Source of the DNA: an uncultured Pelagibacteraceae bacterium
GTDB taxonomy: Bacteria > Pseudomonadota > Alphaproteobacteria > Pelagibacterales > Pelagibacteraceae
DNA length: 62,091 nt
Reading direction: 5' to 3'
Assembly: GCA_902555065.1 (NCBI GenBank)
Contig: CACDQQ010000005.1
Coordinates: 1-62,091, forward strand
This document shows, piece by piece, positions 26,187-34,293 of the stretch (positions within the stretch are counted from its first letter, which is position 1; each line of letters starts with the position of its first letter). Both the position numbers and the translations under genes were made by a program. The notes under the pieces were generated by a model, which searched no databases, was not told the origin of the DNA, and worked only from the letters and a program-made list of their open reading frames with translations.

Positions 26187-27246
26187 TTAAACCTTCAGTA
26201 GAGGCTTCACATATACCTCTTTCTGTTACAAATGCTGTAACATACCTAGCAGGTGTTACATCAAAAGCCAAATTTAATGACTTACTTTTCTCTGGATAAA
26301 TTAAAACTTTATCTACTTTTTTATCTTTGTTAATTCCATCTACATGAGAAAGTTCTCTTGGATCTCTTTCTTCTATTGGAATATCTTTAGCGTTTTTTAA
26401 ATTCCAATCTATTGTTGAGCTTGGTAGAGCGACATAAAAAGGAACTTTATTATCATGAGCTGCAAGAGCTTTTAAATATGTGCCGATTTTATTGCATACA
26501 TCTCCGTTAGATAATGTTCTATCTGTTCCAACAATACACATATCAACCTGTCCTCTTTGCATTAATATTCCACCTGTATTATCTGCTATAATTGTATTTG
26601 GAATTTCTTCTTCATTAAGTTCATACGATGTAAGGTTTGCTCCTTGATTTCTTGGTCTAGTTTCATCTACCCAAACATGTATTGGTATTCCTTTTTTATG
26701 TGCATGATAAATAGGAGAAGTTGCTGTTCCCCAATCTATTGTAGCTAACCAACCTGCATTACAATGAGTGAGAATATTTACGGTATCTTTTTTTTTATTA
26801 TATATATCTTCAATAATATTTAATCCATTTTTACCAATACTTTCACAAAATCCCTCATCTTCCTTACAAATTTCTTTAGCTTCATTGAGTGCAACATTAA
26901 ATAAATCTCCAGGTTCAACAAATGATAATTTGTTATTCATTCTATGAACTGCCCACTGAAGATTTATAGCCGTCGGCCTAGTAGCAACTAATTCTTCCGA
27001 ACTTTTTTTTATAAAATCTAAACTTTTATTTTCTTTTATAGCTAGGACTAATCCAAATGCAGCTGTACCTCCGATTAATGGAGCACCTCGAACTTCCATT
27101 GTTTTAATAGCATTTATAGCGTCTTTAACTGAACTTAATTCTTTTATTATAAATTTATGTGGTAGCTTTGTTTGATCTATTATTTTTACAACTTGTTTTT
27201 CGTCATCAAACCAAATTGTTTTATATTCAACACCATTAATTTTCAT
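26167..27246 (-). CDS. mtnA: S-methyl-5-thioribose-1-phosphate isomerase
   Basis: The 359-residue enzyme carries the MtnA signatures: MEVRGAPLIGGTAAFGL, THCNAGWLATIDWGTATSPIY with the catalytic Cys, DETRPRNQGANLTSYEL, and VGTDRTLSNGDVCNKIGTY with the catalytic Asp. It converts methylthioribose-1-phosphate to methylthioribulose-1-phosphate in methylthioadenosine salvage. It overlaps mtnP upstream (ATGA) and the aldolase gene downstream, so the three pathway steps are translated together. Confidence 0.95.
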   Translation of the reverse strand: MKINGVEYKTIWFDDEKQVVKIIDQTKLPHKFIIKELSSVKDAINAIKTMEVRGAPLIGGTAAFGLVLAIKENKSLDFIKKSSEELVATRPTAINLQWAVHRMNNKLSFVEPGDLFNVALNEAKEICKEDEGFCESIGKNGLNIIEDIYNKKKDTVNILTHCNAGWLATIDWGTATSPIYHAHKKGIPIHVWVDETRPRNQGANLTSYELNEEEIPNTIIADNTGGILMQRGQVDMCIVGTDRTLSNGDVCNKIGTYLKALAAHDNKVPFYVALPSSTIDWNLKNAKDIPIEERDPRELSHVDGINKDKKVDKVLIYPEKSKSLNLAFDVTPARYVTAFVTERGICEASTEGLNGLFKN

Positions 27247-28115
27247 TTATTAAGTACTCTTCCTGCAATCGTTTTTAATTTATCTTTAGTTTTTTGCGTT
27301 CTTTTTTCAGGAGCGGTGATGATTGCTACATCTAAACAATTATTAGTTGGGTCATTAGGATCAATGTGATTTTCAAAGTTATCTATCAAATTTTTAATCA
27401 TATTTTTTGCTTTTGCTGCATTATCTAAGAGTACTTTAATAACTTGTTGAACATCAACATTTTCATGATCTGGATGCCAGCAATCATAATCTGTTACCAT
27501 AGAAACCGAAGCATATCTAATTTCAGCTTCTCTTGCTAATTTGGCTTCTGGCATATTTGTCATTCCGATAACATCCGCTTTCCAAGATCTATATAGTTTT
27601 GACTCTGCTAATGTAGAAAATTGTGGACCTTCCATTACAACGTAAGTTCCACCTCTTTGATAAGGTATATTTTCTTTTTTAATAGCTTCTTCGCAAGCAT
27701 TTATCAACCCACTTGAAGTTGGATGCGCCATTGATACATGCGCAACAATCTCATCATCAAAAAAAGTTTTGTTTCTAGCAAAAGTTCTATCAATGAACTG
27801 ATCAACTATAACAAATTTACCGGGAGGCAAATCTTCTTTTAATGATCCTACAGCTGAAACAGAAACTATGTCCGTAATACCTAGTTGTTTAAGTGCATCA
27901 ATATTTGCTCTAAAATTTATTTTTGATGGAGAAATAAAATGACCTTTTCCATGTCTTGGTAGAAAATAAATTTCTTTATTATTATATTTGGCCTTTAATA
28001 TTAAATCTGAGGGTTTTCCCCATGGAGTGTTTAAATCTAGTGTTTCTCTATCTTTAAACTCTTCAACATCATATAATCCACTACCACCAATAATTGCTAA
28101 TTTATTATTTGCCAT
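27243..28115 (-). CDS. mtnP: methylthioadenosine phosphorylase
   Basis: The 290-residue protein begins KLAIIGGSGLYDVEEF and has IYFLPRHGKGHFISPSKINFRANIDAL, VMEGPQFSTLAESKLYRSW and ADVIGMTNMPEAKLAREAEI, the MtnP/PNP class of phosphorylases. It splits methylthioadenosine from spermidine synthesis into adenine and methylthioribose-1-phosphate. It heads the operon mtnP-mtnA-aldolase-speDE. The divergent apt gene, 28 bp away, handles the released adenine. Confidence 0.95.
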   Translation of the reverse strand: MANNKLAIIGGSGLYDVEEFKDRETLDLNTPWGKPSDLILKAKYNNKEIYFLPRHGKGHFISPSKINFRANIDALKQLGITDIVSVSAVGSLKEDLPPGKFVIVDQFIDRTFARNKTFFDDEIVAHVSMAHPTSSGLINACEEAIKKENIPYQRGGTYVVMEGPQFSTLAESKLYRSWKADVIGMTNMPEAKLAREAEIRYASVSMVTDYDCWHPDHENVDVQQVIKVLLDNAAKAKNMIKNLIDNFENHIDPNDPTNNCLDVAIITAPEKRTQKTKDKLKTIAGRVLNK

Positions 28116-28143
28116 ATATTTATTTAGATTATATTTAAGATTA

Positions 28144-28671
28144 ATGGATTTAAAAGAACATATTAGATCAATTAAAGACTATCCTAAAAAGGGAATTCTT
28201 TTCAGAGATATAACAACACTTATTAAAAATGAAAAGGCATTCAAAGAATGTATTAATCAAATTGTTGAAAGATCAAAAAAGTTCCAGTTTAATAAAATTG
28301 GAGCTGTAGAATCTAGAGGCTTTGTTTTTGCATCAGCTGTTTCTTATATACTTGATAAACCATTCATAATGTTGAGAAAGAAAAATAAATTACCTGCTGA
28401 CGTTCATTCAGTAGACTTTGAGCTTGAGTATGGAACAGCCACAATAGAAGTTCACAAAGATTCATTCGATCAAGGTGATAAAGTCTTAATAATAGACGAT
28501 TTAATTGCTACTGGTGGTACTGCAGAAGCAGCAGCTAAATTAATAGAGTTATCAAAAAGTAAAGTGGCTGGATTTATATTTGTTATAAATCTTTTTGATT
28601 TAGGTGGTACAGATAATTTAGTTAAAAAGGGATACACTGTTGAAAATCTTTTAGATTTTCCAGGACATTAA
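28144..28671 (+). CDS. apt: adenine phosphoribosyltransferase
   Basis: I start at the ATG at 28144; the longer frame would lie inside mtnP on the other strand. The 175-residue protein has DYPKKGILFRDITTLIKN, the segment AVESRGFVFASAVSY and the PRPP-binding loop VLIIDDLIATGGTAEAA, all typical of Apt. It salvages the adenine released by MtnP. Its stop overlaps the convergent secreted-protein gene by 4 bases. Confidence 0.95.
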   Translation: MDLKEHIRSIKDYPKKGILFRDITTLIKNEKAFKECINQIVERSKKFQFNKIGAVESRGFVFASAVSYILDKPFIMLRKKNKLPADVHSVDFELEYGTATIEVHKDSFDQGDKVLIIDDLIATGGTAEAAAKLIELSKSKVAGFIFVINLFDLGGTDNLVKKGYTVENLLDFPGH

Positions 28672-29516
28672 TTTGCCTTCATAATTGCTTCGAAGGGACC
28701 ACTTCCAATCCAAAGTGAGTCTGAACCTGTGTTTGATAAGTGCATTCCCTCTCCAACATTAAATGTCATGCTCAAAGAAGATGTCGATCCAGTAACTGTA
28801 ATAGGGTCTGCAAATTTTACAAGACCTTCTAGCTTTACAACTTCACCTGTGTTAGCTGCTCTATGTTCGTTACTATCAACTAAATATCCAATAATACTCG
28901 CTGTTGTGTTATTTATATCATCAACTTCAGCCTTTGACGAGAATGCATCGTCATGCGCACCAAATTGAGCTAATGTCTCAACAAATTTACCTGGTGTAAT
29001 GGCGCTTGAACCACAAACAGAATTTCCAGTATGAGTACTTCCTTTTGCATGAGTTCCAGAGCCAGCTTTTGTTCCACAGAATATTCCTGTTCCACTTGAT
29101 GTTCCTGTTTTAGCACCACTAAGCTCGCCTGCCCATGTTATACCAAAGGTATTATCCATATAAGCGTATCCATGAGTATAAGTTCCATTTGGAGGTCGTG
29201 TATAAGTTCCATCTAGAACAATTTCGGCTCCTTGAGTTACAGCTGCAGTAGCTCCACTTGTGTTGTTAAATATTTGAGAACAAGGAGTTAAAACAACTGT
29301 TGATGATGTTGTTGCTTCAGTTGGAGCGCTTGTACATAAGTATAGTTTATAAATTACTATTTCATATTCAGCAGGTGCCGTATCACATCCACTGTTAATA
29401 TCACTTTCTGATACAACTCCAGAAGATATTGTGCAAGCTTCGGCTTTATTAGAATTCAATATTTCAAATATAAAAATTGTAGATAAAATTAAAAATAAAT
29501 ATTTTATATTCTTCAT
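28668..29516 (-). CDS. secreted Ser/Thr/Gly-rich protein, candidate partner of the adjacent barrel
   Basis: The 282-residue protein has a signal peptide (to about residue 26, ending NKAEA), then a Cys-containing region (C28, C44, C61, C79 and more) and a long stretch rich in Thr, Gly, Ser and Ala with little charge. The C-terminal part looks beta-rich (VKLEGLVKFADPITVTGSTSSLSMTFNVGEGMHL). No family was recognised. Its ATG directly follows the stop of the inverse-autotransporter barrel gene (TAAATG), so the two are probably one system. A passenger or surface-displayed role is inference. Confidence 0.6.
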   Translation of the reverse strand: MKNIKYLFLILSTIFIFEILNSNKAEACTISSGVVSESDINSGCDTAPAEYEIVIYKLYLCTSAPTEATTSSTVVLTPCSQIFNNTSGATAAVTQGAEIVLDGTYTRPPNGTYTHGYAYMDNTFGITWAGELSGAKTGTSSGTGIFCGTKAGSGTHAKGSTHTGNSVCGSSAITPGKFVETLAQFGAHDDAFSSKAEVDDINNTTASIIGYLVDSNEHRAANTGEVVKLEGLVKFADPITVTGSTSSLSMTFNVGEGMHLSNTGSDSLWIGSGPFEAIMKAN

Positions 29517-30365
29517 TTAAAATCCTCCTGCCTTAACAGTAAAACTTGTTCCCTTTTTCTTTATAATGTTGTCTCTTCTAACTTTTTCATACATTCTATC
29601 TTTCATAGAAATTTTTTCATAGGCATTATCGCTAAATAATGATGTCCCTGGGTTTCTTTCATTATTACTATATTTGATATTAATAAAACTCTGATCGGTA
29701 TGATTATCATAATCTGTATGGCCAATTTCAAAAGATAAACCTGAATTTGGTATTTTTAATTGTGTAGAAAATTCTAATCCTTGAAAATCATTTCCACTTG
29801 GTACTTCAAAATCAAAAGCTTTTAAATATACTTTCATAGATGGAATGTATGGAAGATGTGCTCCTACCTCTGCATCATAACCATCTATAGCTTCTTCATT
29901 TTTACTATCTTTTCCTTTTTTACTTGAACTTTGAGCAAAATACTGGTTGTAATTTAAATCTAGAATAGAAGATTTAATCTCAGCACCTATACTAAATCTT
30001 TGGTGCTCATAATCAAATTCATAATCATAAAAAGCATTTAAACCAAATAATATACTATCATCATCAGTTAAATATCTTTGTCCAAGTCCTAAATTAAATG
30101 TTTCTCTGTCACTGTCGTGTAAAAATAAAGATCCTTGGAAAAAGGATAGGTCTGAACTATCCTCTGAAAAAATTTTAAATGTTTGTATTCCTATTTCTGG
30201 TTTAATAGTCTCAATTTTTTTTATTGAAAAATCTGTATTTTCAAAATTCTCCTCCAAAAAGCTTTCCAAAGAGGAATAAAATCTGTCTACTACTTCATCT
30301 ACTTTTGAAAAAGAAGTTGAGATAAAAAGCAACTGAAATATTAGAATTTTTACTAAAAGTTTCAT
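29517..30365 (-). CDS. stand-alone inverse autotransporter beta-barrel (intimin/invasin type)
   Basis: I start at 30365, where MKLLVKILIFQLLFISTSFS is a signal peptide. The 282-residue protein has the intimin/invasin barrel signature: FFQGSLFLHDSDRETFNLGLGQRYLTDDDSILFGLNAFYDYEF, HQRFSIGAEIKS, and GYDAEVGAHLPYIPSMKVYLKAF. In classic members a passenger follows the barrel in the same chain; here the chain ends after a short basic tail (TSFTVKAGGF). It should insert in the outer membrane. The next gene encodes a secreted protein that may be the missing passenger. Confidence 0.8.
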   Translation of the reverse strand: MKLLVKILIFQLLFISTSFSKVDEVVDRFYSSLESFLEENFENTDFSIKKIETIKPEIGIQTFKIFSEDSSDLSFFQGSLFLHDSDRETFNLGLGQRYLTDDDSILFGLNAFYDYEFDYEHQRFSIGAEIKSSILDLNYNQYFAQSSSKKGKDSKNEEAIDGYDAEVGAHLPYIPSMKVYLKAFDFEVPSGNDFQGLEFSTQLKIPNSGLSFEIGHTDYDNHTDQSFINIKYSNNERNPGTSLFSDNAYEKISMKDRMYEKVRRDNIIKKKGTSFTVKAGGF

Positions 30366-30409
30366 TTTTAATTTATAGAGATATATATGACGATTAAAAG
30401 ACAAAAAAT

Positions 30410-30486
30410 TGGTAGCGGGAAGTGGGATCGAACCACTGACCTCGGGCTTATGAGTCCCGCGCTCTAACCAACTGAGCTACCCCGCC
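30410..30486 (-). tRNA. tRNA-Met (anticodon CAU)
   Basis: The 77-base minus-strand gene folds into a full cloverleaf. The acceptor arm pairs GGCGGGG with TCCCGCT (two G-U pairs at the ends), the D-arm is GCTC..GAGC, the anticodon loop is CTCATAA, and the T-arm is AGTGG-TTCGATC-CCACT. The 3' ACCA is encoded. The G1 start and D-arm resemble alphaproteobacterial elongator tRNA-Met rather than the initiator. An Ile2 identity (lysidine-modified CAU) cannot be fully excluded. Confidence 0.93.
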
Positions 30487-30542
30487 AAAATAAAGCTTAT
30501 TTTATATTACCAATCTATAAATTTACAATATAATATTTTATT

Positions 30543-31322
30543 ATGACTTCTGAAGTAGAAAAATTTAAAAAAAAACTTGTAATAATAGTTCCATATAGAG
30601 ATAGAAAAGAACAATTAAACATATTTCAATTCCATTCAAAAATTTATTTTAATGAGGATAAATTAGATAAAAATCTAAATTTAAGAATATGCATAATGGA
30701 ACAGGCAAATGGAAAACCATTTAATCTTGGATCATTAAATAATGCTGGTTACTTAATTAACGAAGACTACTTAGATTATGTTGTTATAAATAACGTTGAC
30801 TTTTTACCCATGATTGCGGATTTTTCATACTCTGATAATCCAATGTTATTAATAAAGCATGGCTATCATAATTTACCAATGCTACCATCAAAAAATTCTA
30901 AGTGGGTTGTGAAAGCTCCAAAAAGAGAAAATGTATTTTTGGGATCAGTATTAATACCAAAACATGTTTTTAAAAAAGTTAATGGATATTCTAATTCTTA
31001 TTGGGGTTGGGGTTTTGAGGATACAGATATGAAAAAGAGAATTGATGCCAATGGTATTGAAATCAAATATAGAGATGGTTTTTATCATCCTTTAATACAT
31101 GACAATCTAGGATATAAAATGAATGAAAAAGAGGAAGTTGTACCATCAGATTACCATACCAATAATCAAAAAAGCTTTAATGAAAAATGGAAAGATAAAA
31201 ATAATTATTTAGAAGATGGAATAAATAATTTTAAATTTGAGGTAAAATCAAACGAGGAAGTTTATAAAAATTTTAGAAACAACGCTTTATTTGAAATTAG
31301 ACACATAAAGGTAGACTTTTAA
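30543..31322 (+). CDS. GT7-family (beta-1,4-galactosyltransferase-like) glycosyltransferase
   Basis: The 259-residue soluble protein has the order of motifs found in animal beta-4-galactosyltransferases: VPYRDR (16-21), FNLGSLNNAGY (60-70), NNVDFLP (83-89, in place of DVD) and NGYSNSYWGWGFEDTDMKKRI (147-167). The family transfers a sugar from a UDP donor. No signal peptide or anchor is seen, so it acts in the cytosol, probably on a surface glycan. It stands alone between a tRNA gene and a convergent hydrolase operon, a position that suggests acquired DNA. Confidence 0.78.
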   Translation: MTSEVEKFKKKLVIIVPYRDRKEQLNIFQFHSKIYFNEDKLDKNLNLRICIMEQANGKPFNLGSLNNAGYLINEDYLDYVVINNVDFLPMIADFSYSDNPMLLIKHGYHNLPMLPSKNSKWVVKAPKRENVFLGSVLIPKHVFKKVNGYSNSYWGWGFEDTDMKKRIDANGIEIKYRDGFYHPLIHDNLGYKMNEKEEVVPSDYHTNNQKSFNEKWKDKNNYLEDGINNFKFEVKSNEEVYKNFRNNALFEIRHIKVDF

Positions 31323-31353
31323 TTTATAAAATTATTTATCTACTCATTTTGGA

Positions 31354-32793
31354 TTATTTTAAATTATCTATAAAATATTTGCTGGCTATTGCGGCAGTTT
31401 CTCCACCATTGTCACCACCAGTTGTCGTACCTCTTTTTCCACATTTTTTATAAATCTTCACATACATTTTTCTGTATAATTTGTTTGCTTCTCCTGATTT
31501 AGCGGATGCTTTTTCAAAATCTTTTTGCCACTTTTTAATATCCATTTTAAATTCTTTTTTCATAACTTCAGATAAACTTTCAGATATAAAACCTTGGTCA
31601 TTTAATTTCCAACCATCTGGAACGTACATTTCACACTTATTAAAATGAACACATCCTTTGCATTTATTTGCTGGAGCATCTGTATAAAAATCATGGTGCC
31701 ATCCATCTTTTACAATTACCTCGACATCTGCACCTTCTTTTTTTAGTTTTTCAGCATAATCTACACAAAATCTTGCTGGTGTATAATCGTCTGCACCTCC
31801 AAGTAAAAATAATAATTTAGTTTTTGTAGGAGCTGGATTTTCAAATCTCATATTAAAACAATCTGGAGCCATGGGTAATGATGCAAGAAAATATTTATCT
31901 TTTCCAATCACTGCCTCTGAAAATTTTTTTTCTGCTGCCATGTATGAAGCTGTTCCACCTCTTGATAAACCAGTAATTCCTAATTTTGTAGCATTAACAC
32001 GAGAATGTTTGTCTAATATATCATATGCAACTAATGCATCTAATTCTCCAGCGTTAATTGAGACTTTACCTTGATTTTCATGAACATTTTCTGTTCCCCT
32101 GCTTGTAAAATTATCTATCTCAAAAATACCTATGTTATTTTTTAATAATTGATTTTTAAAATCATTTCGCCAAGACTGCCTAGGAGATGTAAACTCACTG
32201 GGCCCTCCACTACTATGTACAGTAACAACAACTGGTAAATTTTTTCCCTCTTTAGGTAAAATTAACTTTCCAGATACTTCAACTGGAGAATTAACATAAG
32301 ATCCATTTATTATTACCAGAGGAATACCTGGATTATAACTTGTAAATTTAATTATTTCTTCACTTGCCTCGCTTAAATACTTTAAAGGAGTGAAATGTGG
32401 TGGACGATCAACTTTAAAGAACCTGCCTTTACATCTCCAAGGTTTATCAAATGGCATTCTAGCTTTTAGGGTAGCTTCATTTCCATTAATAAATTCACCT
32501 TTAATTTTTAATCTTTCTGAACCCCACTTCCATTTCCAACTTTCAGTAATAGAAACCTTATTATCTTTAATTGTACCCTCAAATTTTATATTTTCTCTAC
32601 CCCAGTGCTTATTATCAAAAGGTCCTAATTGAAATTTATTATCTTCAACATTTACAATATAAGAAGACTCATACCATTCACTTCCACCTTGCTTGCAAAG
32701 AAGATCTATTTTCCACGAGTTGGGATATTCCTCAGCAATTAAGGTATTTGTCCAAAAAAATATTAAAATTGCAAAACTTAATATTATTCTCAT
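31354..32793 (-). CDS. secreted alpha/beta hydrolase (dienelactone hydrolase-like)
   Basis: The 479-residue protein has a signal peptide (MRIILSFAILIFFWTNTLIA). The first 130 residues form a beta-rich domain. The second part is an alpha/beta hydrolase with the nucleophile elbow GLSRGGTASYMAA, an acid in GGADDYTPARFC and the His in DGWHHDF. Cys pairs near the end (NKCKGCVHFNKC) suggest disulfides or a metal site. It probably hydrolyses an ester or similar bond in the periplasm. Its start overlaps the stop of the preceding 37-residue gene (ATGA). Confidence 0.78.
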   Translation of the reverse strand: MRIILSFAILIFFWTNTLIAEEYPNSWKIDLLCKQGGSEWYESSYIVNVEDNKFQLGPFDNKHWGRENIKFEGTIKDNKVSITESWKWKWGSERLKIKGEFINGNEATLKARMPFDKPWRCKGRFFKVDRPPHFTPLKYLSEASEEIIKFTSYNPGIPLVIINGSYVNSPVEVSGKLILPKEGKNLPVVVTVHSSGGPSEFTSPRQSWRNDFKNQLLKNNIGIFEIDNFTSRGTENVHENQGKVSINAGELDALVAYDILDKHSRVNATKLGITGLSRGGTASYMAAEKKFSEAVIGKDKYFLASLPMAPDCFNMRFENPAPTKTKLLFLLGGADDYTPARFCVDYAEKLKKEGADVEVIVKDGWHHDFYTDAPANKCKGCVHFNKCEMYVPDGWKLNDQGFISESLSEVMKKEFKMDIKKWQKDFEKASAKSGEANKLYRKMYVKIYKKCGKRGTTTGGDNGGETAAIASKYFIDNLK

Positions 32794-32903
32794 TTAGTTT
32801 TTCTTTTTTCTCTTTTAGCTTTTCTTTTCTCTTTTAAAGAAAATTTTGCTTTTTTCATAACACTAGAGTCCTTAAAGGATTTGCCACTATATCTTTTAGA
32901 CAT
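32790..32903 (-). CDS. 37-residue very basic protein, unknown
   Basis: This short frame starts at 32903, directly after the TAG of the upstream gene (TAGATG), and its TGA at 32790 overlaps the ATG of the downstream hydrolase (ATGA). The product begins MSKRYSGKSFKDSSV and then becomes a Lys/Arg-rich helix-like tail with only KSEAFTLR-type residues. Exact fit between two coupled neighbours supports a real gene. No clear ribosome binding site is seen, as expected if translation is coupled. Function unknown; nucleic-acid or ribosome contact is a guess from charge. Confidence 0.55.
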   Translation of the reverse strand: MSKRYSGKSFKDSSVMKKAKFSLKEKRKAKREKRKTK

Positions 32904-33359
32904 CTAGTCTATTTGTTCAAAGAACTTCTCTTTTAATTGGTATCTAAAAGGGTACTCTTTGCCTATTGGTTGAAATTTAGTTTTAATAACTATTACATTT
33001 TGCTTATCGAGTTTAAACTTCCAGGTTAATTTAATATCACCTGAAAAAACTCTTAATTTTCCCAAATTCGTAAAGCGCCATCCATCTTCTGAAATAACTT
33101 TTCCATCTTTATATCTTTTATAATTCTTTTCATCAAAGATATAAGTCACTTCGCCTTGATTTCGTTCATCTTGTAGGGTTATGGCATAGTTATTTAAAAA
33201 TTCTGCGGTCTGTGATTTATTTAAACTTTTTTTAGATATCGATTTTAAGAAATCAGTAGTTTTATCAATTGTTTGATCAATTTTATCTTTTGCTAGTGAG
33301 GGGGAAATTAAAAATATCAAAATAAATAAAACTTTTGATAATTTTTTAATATAAATCAT
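32904..33359 (-). CDS. secreted protein of unknown function
   Basis: The 151-residue protein has a signal peptide (MIYIKKLSKVLFILIFLISPSLA) and a soluble region of alternating charged beta strands (VTYIFDEKNYKRYKDGKVISEDGWRFTNLGKLRVFSGDIKLTWKFKLDKQ). No family recognised. It lies 10 bp after the AEC carrier gene and directly before the 37-residue gene, in one minus-strand operon. Confidence 0.7.
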   Translation of the reverse strand: MIYIKKLSKVLFILIFLISPSLAKDKIDQTIDKTTDFLKSISKKSLNKSQTAEFLNNYAITLQDERNQGEVTYIFDEKNYKRYKDGKVISEDGWRFTNLGKLRVFSGDIKLTWKFKLDKQNVIVIKTKFQPIGKEYPFRYQLKEKFFEQID

Positions 33360-33369
33360 TTTAATAATC

Positions 33370-34293
33370 TCAGTTTAATAAATTTATTGTAAATAAAAAA
33401 GTAAATATTGAAGCAATTGTTGAAATAAAAATTGCTTTAATTATATTTTGCGGGCTAACATTGTAAGCTGAACACATAACTATTGATGTTGCTCCACAAG
33501 GACCAACACTTACTAATAAAGCACCAGTTATATCAATTGGATTGGATAAATTAAAAAAAGTATACCCAAATATAAGTAATATCATTGGTGAGATTATTAA
33601 CTTTAAAATTGAAATAGTAATGGTGAGTTTATTAAATATTTTTTCTGAATAGAAAGAGAGAATAATCCCGATTGCAAATAATCCGACTGGCATAACACAT
33701 GCTGCCAATCTTTGAAGAATGTATTCAAATGGTGTTTCATTAATATTAATATTTGAAGTTCTAATAATTAATCCAATTAAGATTGCTAATATCATTGGAT
33801 TTAGTATTAAATTTTTTAAGAACTGTAATAACCTAATTTTTTTTTTTACTGTAAGTTCTAAAAAAAAACTGATTATTGATATTAAAACAACACTATCCAT
33901 TAATATAATACCAGAAATTTGCGTTAACGTGCTTCCAGTAAAAAAAATTTCTGCAATAGGTAAAACTAGAATTACATGATTTGATAAAGCGACAGTTAGA
34001 GCCCATATAATAGACTCTTGTATTGATCTTTTAAAAGTATTTTTAGTTAACAAAAATGTAAATATTCCACTTGTTAATTGCATTAAAAAGTATGAAGATA
34101 TTTGAGATATATCAATTTCTCCAATATCATTTTGGGCAACAAGCTTTATTATTAATGCTGGAACCGCGATATAAAATAAAAATAAATTAAAAATTTTTGC
34201 TTTTTGTAAATCAAATATTTTAATATATCCTAAAAGATAACCAATAATAGTAATACCTATAAATGGAGTTAAACCAAGAAATACTTGAAACAT
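33370..34293 (-). CDS. AEC-family (auxin efflux carrier) transporter
   Basis: The 307-residue protein has ten membrane segments in two inverted halves, opening VFLGLTPFIGITIIGYLLGYI and with the second-half loop LLVSVGPCGATSIVMCSAYNVSPQNIIKAIFISTIASIFT. This matches bacterial AEC proteins, some of which carry malonate, malate or other organic acids. The ATG overlaps the upstream dioxygenase stop, so it is likely the carrier for the substrate or product of the dehalogenase-like and dioxygenase enzymes. Confidence 0.85.
   Translation of the reverse strand: MFQVFLGLTPFIGITIIGYLLGYIKIFDLQKAKIFNLFLFYIAVPALIIKLVAQNDIGEIDISQISSYFLMQLTSGIFTFLLTKNTFKRSIQESIIWALTVALSNHVILVLPIAEIFFTGSTLTQISGIILMDSVVLISIISFFLELTVKKKIRLLQFLKNLILNPMILAILIGLIIRTSNININETPFEYILQRLAACVMPVGLFAIGIILSFYSEKIFNKLTITISILKLIISPMILLIFGYTFFNLSNPIDITGALLVSVGPCGATSIVMCSAYNVSPQNIIKAIFISTIASIFTFLFTINLLN

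Noticed and set aside
32571..32837. Plus-strand reading frame of 88 codons opposite the secreted hydrolase
   Set aside because: It lies fully antisense to two better supported genes, has low-complexity Phe/Ser-rich sequence and no ribosome site, so it is a shadow frame.
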